Positions 51,152 to 61,965 of a stretch of 64,000 nucleotides of DNA are shown piece by piece. Where the stretch lies: positions 7,891,501 through 7,955,500 of the forward strand of contig NC_092572.1 in assembly GCF_037975245.1 (NCBI RefSeq), read 5' to 3'. The position numbers were made by a program, and so were the translations under genes. Below the pieces are notes generated by a model. It was not told the origin of the DNA. It was given only the letters and a program-made list of their open reading frames with translations, and made no database searches. Position 1 is the first letter of the stretch. Each line of letters opens with the position of its first letter. This DNA comes from Apostichopus japonicus (taxonomy: Eukaryota > Echinodermata > Holothuroidea > Aspidochirotida > Stichopodidae).

Positions 51152-53040
51152 ATTGGAAGCATTGCAAGTATCGCAGAAATCTGTTAAAGCAACTCTGTGG
51201 TGTTTCCTGTCAAGATGCTGTATGTTAATGTTCATATAGCTACCCACTCGTTTACCCGCTTCTTCGTACATGCCGTTGATAATTGCCTGCTTCTCCTCGA
51301 GATTACTCATTTCATAAATACAATCAATCAAATTGTTCCACATTTTCTGTTCGTTCAGGATATATTTTACTGCTTTATCCAATCTAGCATGATCCATGCC
51401 AAACATAAACTGTAATAATCTGACCGTTGCATCGTCAGTACTCTTTTTTATAAATTTATCTATCCACGCCCACTCTTTATCTCTTCCTGGTACATACTGA
51501 GCAGCTAAAAATTCCTGAAAGAATTCATGATAAAACATGATTCCAGTGTAGGACGAAAAAGTCAGTTCTTCTAAGTGACTTCCTCCGATTCCTACCTTCT
51601 TTGAATACTTGAGCAATTCTATGGCTAAGGCAATTTGGGTATCTTTTTTACCAAGTTTATCGTTCCAATACTCGCGTTTACCCAGTGAAATCCTCATCTT
51701 GTTTTCAAATGCTACTTTACCAAGTCTGGTTTCGAGACTCTTAATATCTTCTTGAATGGACTGGTTATTAACTTTCTGCACAATATAGGGATTCCAAGCA
51801 GTTAATCACTAATCTTATTATTGTTGTCAGTTTGTTAACATTCACTTCTTTATATTTCCCTGTTGGATCTAACATTCTGCATATAATTATATGAATTATC
51901 ATGATCAGCAGAAGGGGTGTTTCAGAAAAATTCTGAGAAATTTCGTTTAATTCCATTCATTCAGTAACTTTTTTGAAAGTATTTCTAACGTATCACGTGA
52001 TTTCGGGGTCCGCATGTTGTTTCTTGAAACGGTGTTATCTTTCTGCTCTGATTCTTCTTGCTTTAACTCGTGATGATAATCTAGGATTAACTTTGTTGTT
52101 ACCTCATCCGACACCTCGTTTGCAATAATGTTTCTTTCAATTGCTTCGTTGTTGGCATCTTCTGTAAAACGTTTATTTGAGTCTAACATCTCGCTTTTTA
52201 ACTTAAAGGCTTTCATATTTGATTTGGGGAGCAAAGTTAGTTGGGGTATTGCCTGTGATATCAAATAATATTTGCAGGTTTTCTGAATATACTCATTGAC
52301 CTGAGGATTACTGAATCCATTCAATTTTACCTTTGAAAATGGCAATGTAAATGAAGCTTTCATGTATTCAACTTCACGAGACGTTACCCAAACCTTAATG
52401 TTTTTAAAGTTCAAAGGGTTTATTTTATTTTCGAGTAAATTTGCGACTGTCAGATTAGCATCATTTTCACCCTCCCCTTGGAGAAGATTGGCACGCTCTT
52501 CTTTTTCATTGGTAGGATTCTCGGCAGATGTATTGGAACTTATCGTAGACATCGATAGCTCATCAAGCCCATCCAGGAGTACTTGAAACTCAAAATTCAG
52601 AAATATTTTAACAATATCGTCCACCGTCAAATCAATTCCAACATGAATCATTTTCTTCACAAGATCGGAAAGTATCATCGAGGGATCAACCTCATTAAGG
52701 TGAATATATATTAGTATAGGTTCACTCATTTTATCCTTTCTGCCTTTTTTCAGACTTTTCATTTTTGACACCCAATCGCTAACCAAGTGTTGAGTGTAGG
52801 TTGTCTTCCCGTAACCTAAGTCTGCTATAATGAAGACCCGCTTAGTATCAAAATTAAACTCTGGTGAAGACAGAAAGTCACTAGCGTGATGACTGACGTC
52901 ACCGTTCTCGTTAGTGACAGTGCACTGGCATGTAGTGTAAAGGGCTTGTATCGGTATTGGTTCACCCCATGGTAGCGGCTTGATGAATCACAATTTCTCG
53001 TAGTGCTGCATGAGCCCTTCCACTAAAATATTTTTTCTTT
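51152..53040 (-). pseudogene. Copy B NACHT exon with stop and two indels
   Basis: Homologous to 42-2,197 but 267 bp shorter, lacking the charged insert. It keeps LGYGKTTYTQHL, LLDGLDEL, WVTSRE and FYHEFFQEFLAAQ. TGA at 52,990-52,988 replaces Cys (EKFCFIK becomes EKL then stop). A 1-bp loss near 51,968 and a 1-bp gain near 51,786 shift the frame only between them, and a stop follows at 51,947. Confidence 0.88.
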
Positions 53041-53336
53041 CTGAAGATCAAAACATATAAAATATCAATGACTGACTATAGATTGTACAACTTTATGGTC
53101 ATATTAAAAGGAATGGTTTCAATGATCAAGGAATTTATTTTCTGCATTTAAAGGATGACAGGCAAGAAGCCATCAGCAATAAACATAAAACTGAAAGCTA
53201 TTAGTATGATAAACGTATTATAAACGTATTGATGATGCGCTATCCTACGTTATATGAATGTCATCAATTTCTTAAAAGGAAAAAAACCTCTATTATTAAT
53301 AAGTTTCGTGTAACTATGAAAACCTATTGATGAAAT

Positions 53337-53713
53337 CAAGGGCGTAGGAACCGGGGGGCTGGGGGCGCCAGCCCCCAGTGAAAAATGTGGAGGGGCGGAA
53401 GTATCATTCCGCCCCCCCCCCCCCCCCCGTTCCGCAAGTCAGAAAACCCCTTTTTCATTTCCAAATGAAAAAAAAATCTCATTTGGAGCACCAAATTGCA
53501 TCTAAGGCCAGGTGAAAATACAAAGTTAAGTTTACAAAATGGAGTGGGTGTTGAAGTGTGCTATATTGCACCAAATTGCATCTGAGGCCACCTGGAAATG
53601 CAAAAAATTCCAAAGGAGAGGGGGATATCCCCTCCCCTTAGACCCCTCCCCCAGGCCGGCCATCAGTCTTCAGCCCCCCCCCCCCCACTCAAAAGTACCT
53701 TCCTACGCCACTG
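53337..53713. mobile_element. hAT-like MITE, perfect 8-bp target duplication
   Basis: CAAGGGCGTAGGAA to TCCTACGCCACTG, flanked by GATGAAAT on both sides. 377 bp, the same family as 43,156-43,524. It is inserted in the intron upstream of the copy B NACHT exon and is absent from copy A. Confidence 0.87.
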
Positions 53714-53974
53714 GATGAAATGATACATAAGCAAACTTGTTATTCTCTTTTTTTTTACAGTTTGAAACATCAACTAGGATGTGCTTGTGTTTAGCTTAGT
53801 CGCACATGTTTACTGAATGTGTCCACTTTTCTAAAGTTGTTCTAATTGCGCCATAGACCATAGTAAGCATATTATACGGAGATTTACCCCATACAAGAGA
53901 CTTGTCTTTGGTGTTAACCGTGAAGTATTCTTGCTTTGGAATAACAATTTTAAAGATGAAAAATGATATCGTAC

Positions 53975-54014
53975 CTTCAAGGGATTTTTTCTTCGGCTTC
54001 GGCTCCTGCATTTC
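53975..54014 (-). pseudogene. Copy B Lys-rich linker exon
   Basis: A 40-bp exon (EMQEPKPKKKSLE), splice sites intact, four codons shorter than in copy A. Confidence 0.7.
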
Positions 54015-54115
54015 CTGCTATAAGAACAGAAATTGAATTTACTCAAATAAATGGATAACCGGATCACATTGTGGACAAAGACTATGAATTAATAAAGACA
54101 TACTGTCATTCTTAC

Positions 54116-54153
54116 CGTGGATGGATCCGGAGTTTCGATCTGTATACTCGTAC
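54116..54153 (-). pseudogene. Copy B juxtamembrane micro-exon
   Basis: A 38-bp exon (TSIQIETPDPST) with acceptor TTTAG and donor GTAAGA. Its sequence differs more from copy A than neighbouring exons do. Confidence 0.65.
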
Positions 54154-55481
54154 CTAAATAAACAAGAACACATATCTAGTCGATTCATGTTTCGTATCTT
54201 TGATATTTCAATTTTCGTTGTTAATGTACAGAATTATTTAATAGAGCTTTGTAAAATTCATTGTTTCTTAAATAATTAAATAAGGGGTTAATCAACGGTC
54301 TTCCGTGCGGTTATAATACATGAACGACGTTATAAGGCAGGCGGTGCACGCATAAAGCAATAGCGTCATAACTCCGTCCATTCATACAACACACTCATTA
54401 AACATCAACTTTTATCTGAAAATGTTACAATTTTTTGTAAACTTTAATTAAAAAAGAACCAACAGTGTGTCCAAATGGTGCAAAGAAGTTCTCAACTTTT
54501 ATAATAGTTTACAGTTTCAAAACAAATTAAATACGGAAGTAATATCATAATAATAAGATTAACAGAAATAGGCTATAGTGTATTTAGTAAGCTCAACAAC
54601 ACCACGTTTTTACATTGAAGTCAGCCTGGATCTGACACAAAGTAAACTATACCTGCAGTTGCAATAGCAACATGATATAATGTTGTATCAGGACAGGATT
54701 ACAGTTTACTGAAAAGGTCACTAAGACATACGTTCTTACTACACTCAACTGTATGAACTGGCAGTGGCGGAACAAGAAATCCGAAAAAGTGGCAAGTTTG
54801 GGGGCGACAAGCAGTAGTGGGGGGGGGGGGGGGTTAAAATTACAAACAGGTACCTCATTAAGTCACGAGAATATTTAAGGCGCTAGGGCATACGTCCTAC
54901 CCACCCAATCCACAATCCCAACATAATATAAACTAATGAATATTTGAATGTATACGTGAAATTTAAGACAGTGACAAAACTTCATTGTAATATAACCAGT
55001 GTCGTGCATTCACCAGTTGTCAAGAGGGAATATTGATCGATTTCGCGACCGATTTACAATGACCAGCTGAGCAACGCAAGAAAAATGGTTACTTGCTTTA
55101 TGATTACAACTGTAGTAAGTTATTGGCTGCGAGTACATGTCCCTTAGCAGCTGCAACACTATTAGACAGTTCTTGTTCGCCCTTGTAGAGATTATGGAGC
55201 TCACAAATATGCAAGAAAATATGCTTTAAATATTCTAGTATTACTTGAGATAAAAATATCATCTGTAGTGACACCGACTAACATCATTCTTTTCTTCTAT
55301 GCAGATGTTGTGTTGAATAAAAGTTTGCAGTTGCCAGAATACTACCTGCTACATATTTGGGAGTTGCAGCGATAATGGTTCTCTCTGTTGTTGGTATGGT
55401 CGGATTACTGAACGTTATTAGGACAATTCAAACACTATACTTATCCTTACCATTTCTTCGGCACCAAACAACTTGCTTTAC

Positions 55482-55622
55482 CTCTTTTGCTGTACAAACA
55501 GCAAGCAATGAGGACGACTATTAAAACAAGGAAGATTATAATCCCAATAACGACAAATAGCCAGACGACTTGACCTGTAGGGCTACTCGTGGGTTCAATT
55601 GAAGGATGCTCTTTGCAGACTT
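55482..55622 (-). pseudogene. Copy B transmembrane exon
   Basis: 141 bp, open. The hydrophobic stretch VVWLFVVIGIIIFLVLIVVL is followed by CCLYSKR. The acceptor is weakened (TTTGAG instead of TTTCAG). Confidence 0.8.
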
Positions 55623-56311
55623 CTCAAACGACATAATCAAGACAACGAAGATTGTATACGTCAGGTTACACAGTCTTGCAATTATAGGGGTTGCGCGAGA
55701 GGAATTTCAATAAAGACATATCTGAGAGCCACGCCTTCCACGTGTTGTCGGCCAAAATTGCGGTGTTATCTTAAACACCCTTTAAATGTGAAGTATTACA
55801 TCCTCCCCAGATTGGTCTGTGCACTGTCGCAATAACATTTATCATTAACTTTTTCCTCTGTTTACCTGAGAGAATAAAACTTTTATTGTTGTGAGGCACC
55901 ACCCTTATTTTTACACCTATTGTGATATTTGGTCTATAGGTTTGTTTCTCCAAGGACCTGTAGTTTCACTTTTGTTAAGGGTATACGTATTGCCCTAATT
56001 GTGGATAAGCGATGCATTTTCTTACTAGCACAGAGGTCTACCTGATGTGTGCGAGTTTGTGGCCACTAAATACCATAAGACATCACTATGCATATCCCTT
56101 CGTTATGAATGTTCTACAATGTCCATCTGGTATGTTCAAAATGTGTACGTAATTCAAACTGTACAAAACTAAGTTTTAATGAAGCTTTGTAATCTACACA
56201 TTACTTCTGTAAAATCAACGGACTAATTATAAACTGTAAAAGATGAGCATGGAAAATGGTTCAATAAATTAACATTGCATTACTAAATACCATAACGAAT
56301 TTGCCAGTCAG

Positions 56312-56335
56312 TATATATATATATATATATATATC
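56312..56335. repeat. (AT)n microsatellite beside splice donor
   Basis: About 12 AT dinucleotides lying a few bases inside the intron after the second Ig exon of copy B. Copy A has only a short TATATATC there. Confidence 0.85.
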
Positions 56336-56342
56336 ACGTTAC

Positions 56343-56683
56343 CTGTCTTTATCCTAACGATGCTGTAGTAAGTATCAAGGAGAGGAACAAATGTAGTGTC
56401 TGAAAAAGAAGCCATGCATTTGAAAGTAGCATCTGCTCCACAATCAGGTGTTGTGTATTCAATAGTTTTCTCAGTGTACCATCTGTCACGCATTCTTTAT
56501 GAGTTTGCTCTTCTTTAGTGAAGCTCACTCCAGACTGGTTAGGCACAATCCAGTCTAAGTCCATCATTGGTCGAGAGCCATTCACGTAACAAGATAATGA
56601 TCCAGAGGTGGTAACGTTTAGTTTACATCCAGTACAGGTCGAACCACAGGCATCAATCAGTGTGCACGGAGGATCGGGTCGAA
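56343..56683 (-). pseudogene. Copy B second Ig exon, frameshifted
   Basis: 341 bp against 342 in copy A. One base is lost near 56,490 after the THKE codons, so the second half (EYTTPDCGAD, FKCMAS) is out of frame. An (AT)n microsatellite starts a few bases downstream of its donor. Confidence 0.82.
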
Positions 56684-58527
56684 CTGTTATAAAAGAGTAT
56701 TGATATAAATTTTAGCATTGAATAAATAAATATATAAATGAAGACCAAACTAGCAGCACATATTAATAAATTATTGAAGGAAGAAAATGAGCCTGTGATA
56801 GTCAATCACTCTTTGTAATGTATTTATAAGAAGAAAGAACATCTTCAAAGTAATTTTGATACCATATGCTACGAAAACAGCTTTTTTTGCAAATGAAATG
56901 GACATCATGTAGGCTTCTCCATAAAATAAATACTACTAATCACCTAACTTAATTTAATTATGGCAATAAAGCAATTGTTTTGATACACATTGATGTGTCC
57001 AGAATGCCCGTAGTTGATTTTCACTTATATTCTGAGAGGGTGCATGCATACTAAGAGATATGCTTGTGGGTAGCATACTCAAGAGTGATCAACAAAACCA
57101 ATAAATAAAAACAGTAAAGTGGATATCCAACGGGAATATCGTAACAGATACAACGTAATCAACTATTTGTCAAAGAGAGCCGGAATTCCTTGTGGAATCT
57201 CTATCTCAACCGAGGACACGTTTCCAAAACGCTACCCCCTCCCCTCTCCCGCACCCTTCTCGAGACATCATTATAGGAATCTCAACTATGACCACAGAGT
57301 GAAAGAAGCGTAATTCCTCTTTCTGAGATGTATTTATATTGTAATGATTTGCAACATTACTCGAATATTCACTGCAGTTAGTCTCAACTGAGATATTCGG
57401 TCTCAAAATCGAGCTTCCGTACACCTCTTATAAAGAACGATCTTCCCAGGTCTGCCAAATTTATGGAAATTACCGGCCAAATCGGATTGCAACAAACCAA
57501 ATGGTAAGATGCTGATCTAATTTGGAATAATAAATCCGACAACGGTGTAAATACTTCATGTAACCTGGAGCTGGTTACAAGTACCACAAAAGGAGCAGCA
57601 TGAAGCCGGCCCTCTTAAAGAAGATAAACTCTCCCGAGACGTAACAAAAAGTTACGTCAAAAGGAGTCCCGTAATCAACAGCGAAAGCCCGAGTACGCTA
57701 TATACAGGCGTCTAGAGCAGCCAAATATAAGACAAAATGACCCAGGGCAAAGCCAAGGTGAAAATGGACCCCAATTATAGCCCATTGATATTGGTTCTCA
57801 TTTGGTTGCTATGTCTCTCACTCCTCCCCAGCCCCAGTAAAATAAAAAACGTATTCAAGTATTGACAGTTAACCGGTTAATTCTCGCACTGTACCGGTTA
57901 ATTCTCGCACTGTACCAAATAATACCAAATAAAAGACCAAATCACTCAGGACAAAGCCATGGTTGACCTTGGGTGAATATGGACCCCAATTATAGCCCAT
58001 TGATATAAGTTCTCATTTGGTTGTTATGCCTCTCACTCCTCCCAAGCCCCAGTAAAAAAACATATTCAAGTATTGACGGTTAACCGGTTAATTCTAGCAC
58101 TGTAAACAGGTTAACTATCTGAACATTAAACTAGTGATTGAAAAACCGAAGAGGTTTGTCCCGCTGTATTTGTGTTTCTGAGGCCGCCCATGTATCAAAA
58201 TTCTTTGCACTGTGTGCAAGTGTGCCTTTTTGTACAAATATCCTTCCCTCTTTGGGGGGGAGGGGGGTGGGGGCATACATTACTGATAATTATAAAGAAA
58301 AACAATGACGTTTTTATCTGAAGTACCCTGGTGACATCATTCATTCTGCTGGTTTTAGAAACGTTTTACAAACATAAACAATACTTGAAAATCTATATTT
58401 CTGACACATAAAATGGTATTATGAGGATGCGGTCTTCGCCTAAGATTTCAGATTTATTTAAACACTTTTGAAAACAGTTATCTTTAGCCACCAGAAACGT
58501 ACTACGTACTACAGGATGCATGCTTAC

Positions 58528-58842
58528 TGTATACTTTCAGCTCTGTATCCGCTGTAACAAAATCAAATTCGTTGAAGAATACTCTCACGGTGTATTTTCC
58601 TTCGTGCTTCAGTTGCGTGTTGATTACTTTCAACGCGTTTTTGTTGGTAAACTCATACTCCCCTTGTTGGTATTCCTGTCCTCCGTATCTACCATATTCG
58701 ATTTTGAGTATCGGAAAGCTACTCGTATCTCCACCTTTATACCAGTACATATCACGTTGTTCAGCGCTAGCGTTACAGACAATGACATAAGGCTTGCCTA
58801 ATTCGGCAAAATACTGGTTGTCACAGCTAATGCTCTCGGATT
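58528..58842 (-). pseudogene. Copy B first Ig exon (intact)
   Basis: 315 bp, open, phase 1-1. SISC, VIVCNAS, MYWYKG and HEGKYTVRV show the same missing F-strand cysteine as copy A. Confidence 0.83.
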
Positions 58843-61800
58843 CTGTAGTTAAAAAATAAAGGATCAAATCATAATAAATATTTGAATCTGATATAAAACT
58901 TAAAGGGTGTATATATAAGTAGTACAAAACATGTGATAGTCTCATTGATGCCATGATAGTGCTTCACTTATCTAATCATTACTAAATCAATGTGAAATAT
59001 CAACTTGAGACAGTTGTGCAACCGTTCCGATGAAAAAGTACACAACCCAATTACTGAATTTGGGAAACTGATAGATATGGAGAGTTCATAATATAGAATA
59101 AATAAGTCATGTTAAAGAATGTTGGAGACATTGATGGTATGCTTTAGTGCTTAGAAAATATATTGTGTTGTTATATTTAACAATGCTAGTATTTATTTCA
59201 AGACATGTTGAGACATGATACTAACACTTACCTAGTATTATCCAAATATATCTATAAAGCTAATTTCAGAGATATCTGATTAAGAATTTATGTTCAATGA
59301 TAAATATTTATGATGTGCTCACAAAAATCAACACGGTTGATTGCATGAATGTAGTGTGAAAAACCTAATATATGCCAAGGATGAAAACCAAGTACTTATC
59401 TTGTGTTTAACATCCATTTCTTGCAATCTGATGAACATTAATTGCATAAAGTTGGAGTCGTCATGAAAATGTTTTTTTTTTTACCAAAATCACTATACCA
59501 GTATGAACAAAATTGTACGCTAAGCCTCGCCCACTCGTTGATATTATGATATGAGAACCAAGAATTATAAGGCAAATCCACCTATCATGGGCACATATTT
59601 ACCAAGGATGACATTGATTTAACTTGTGGTTTGAGTTATCGAGGTTAGAATCTGTTTGTGACAATGTCCCATTTAAGCCCCACCCAAACATACATATTAA
59701 TGACGAAAAAATGTTGTTGCAAAGGACATGTACATATTATGTAGTTATATCACCATACCATGTATAAACTTAATCGGAAATATGGTTGCAGAGATAATGA
59801 CATTTTAAAAGAATTAAGGTAAGTCCCGCACACTCGTTAATATTCATGAGATGGGACCTGAAAACAAAAGGGCACATCCACTCATCATAGGGCTCTATCT
59901 ACCATGTATGACATAGATTCAGCTTGTGTTTGTTGAGATATCATTTGTACAAGCTAGCCGTCATCTACAAACACGAGACGCCGGCACGATGGCCGCGGTT
60001 ACTGAGCCTTCGGCATCGTAAACAAACATAAGTCAAAGCATCATCACTGCACCAGAGAAACAAACCTAAAAGTAATACATCCCATGTTTTTAATGGAGGA
60101 TTAGAATGGCCACTTTTTTTGGATTTTATGTATTGAGACAACTTCGTCGTTACTCCTTAAGTATTACTTCTTCTTTTTTAAATCAGTATTATTGATTTAA
60201 TAATTTAAGCTAAATAATAATTTAAACTAAACCCTAGCGCAAATCTTCAATAACCTGATATGTATATCTGTAACAGTTTTATATTGCGAACTATCTGATA
60301 AAATGGTCTCAATATCAATTTCATTTCAATTTGAATTCAATTTGTAGCAATGTAGCGAGTATATATTTAACTTAAGGCAGAACAGCAAACATACACCCTT
60401 TTTCTGCACATCAAACGCTTTTTTCTTTATAATATCCTTCCAGTTTATTTTCAGATAAAGGGACATTCTTTTCAAATGCTACAAAGGTATATCGTAAAAC
60501 GTTGCTAACCACATATAACATAATAGCAGGCCTACCCATTCAAATCTTGGGAACAGTTCCCCATTCGTTACCTTTCTCTATAAGACCCGCAATAACACAT
60601 ACAAATCAAGTCAGGGAGTAAATAATATCAGTAAAATTTTCAATCCTAAAATGTTTAAATTCATTTTGCACAGATACAATATTTTTCCCTTTCTCTACCC
60701 GCGAGCAACGCTGAACTTGGTACAGGCAATTTCTACATATCGTGGTAGCATTATTTCTATGCTATTCAATGATGTACATTTATTCGGATCATGCCGTCAG
60801 TTCTTTCTATATTTAGTCTTGTGTAAAAGTAAGTAGCCTTGAGGTTTCGATCCTAGCAGGAGCTTTTTAAGCTATTATGTCTGTTACTCTATAGCCTTTC
60901 CAGCAGGGCCTGTCATATCAATGCGCCCAAGCATCATGCCAAGCGTATATACCCTTCTCGTTTCCCTCCGATCTAGGCCGAAATTTAAGAAAAATAGACA
61001 AGTTTGACAGATCTTGATAATTTATATAATGTATTTAATTAGTTAACTTGCTATTTCCTCTACATAATACCTGAATTCCTTGTTACATGATTACATCATA
61101 CATCAAAACAAAGCTCAGCACTGTATGCACATACTTTATGCGATCTTCTGGGATTATAACGTCAACATATTTTCCCTGCCTTATTGATAAGTTTTCTTAA
61201 CCTGTTGGGTCCTCTGAACCAAGGCTGTTTCTATTATGTACAAGTAGCTACACTCACTGTTATCCATCCAAACTAAACCAATGGATGTTTACGAATCGAT
61301 GCGTTTGCGATATGAAAACTATCAAATTTTCTGGATTGTAAACTTGAGTGAACCGCATCCAATTTTTCTATAAACGAATAAAAATTGCAATTGATGTTCC
61401 TAATACAACTATAAAGAGCCGGCTGATGTCAGAATTTAGGTAGTTGCGAGGTACTTCCTGGATAGGCATATTCAATGCATCGGTCACTTTGTTCCGAGAA
61501 TAGCTGAAATTAAACTAGAATCACACATTAATATTAATTTAAATAAAATCATCAACTTACAACGAAGCGGAATCAAGTTCAGTTCTTCTGTTACACCTAG
61601 CATAGGCTGGAAAGTAATCACACAAAAGCGTTAGAGCTTGCAAATGTCAGTAACAGGTACACTGTTGGTTCAGTTTTACGATATACAGACTTAATCATTG
61701 TTACACCCGATGTATGAAATGAAAGTGAAGTATAGTTAAACATAAACAGTAACAATAAACAATTAAGATGATCAAAGATAGTTACAATGTAGTAACGAAC

Positions 61801-61910
61801 GTTCACGGATATAGTTGCATCAAACACATAGACATGAGGATCAAGAACAACTGGAAAATAGATCTTCTACATTCCAGTGTGCTGTGTTACAATCCAAAGA
61901 TCTAGAGGCT
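58843..61910. promoter_or_regulatory. Copy B first intron remnant and divergent spacer
   Basis: Alignable to 7,129-11,716 but lacking the 1.35 kb segment, the MITE and the signal-peptide exon. The part from about 60,350 to 61,910 corresponds to the divergent promoter region. With the signal exon gone, only the plus-strand gene has an evident start here. Confidence 0.5.
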
Positions 61911-61965
61911 ATGGCATTACTCAATATGACTTACTCGAAGGATATTCTGAGCATAATTTTTAAAG
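61911..61965 (+). CDS. Copy B receptor exon 1: signal peptide start
   Basis: The ATG and 18 codons match copy A with one visible substitution (Trp to Ser). Phase 1 donor GTACGA. Confidence 0.7.

Larger units (their letters stand above)
49865..58842 (-). pseudogene. Ig-Ig-TM-NACHT receptor, copy B, disabled
   Basis: The same exon order as copy A: 58,842-58,528 Ig; 56,683-56,343 Ig; 55,622-55,482 TM; 54,153-54,116; 54,014-53,975; 53,040-51,152 NACHT; then 50,714-50,545 LRR-like; 50,394-50,309; 49,965-49,865 terminal. Damage: the signal-peptide exon is deleted (near 60,340), 1 bp is lost in the second Ig exon (near 56,490), a TGA lies in the NACHT exon (52,990-52,988), and a 1-bp loss (near 51,968) and 1-bp gain (near 51,786) follow. 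The three 3' exons still join in frame, which suggests recent decay and shows what copy A's missing end should look like. Confidence 0.85.
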
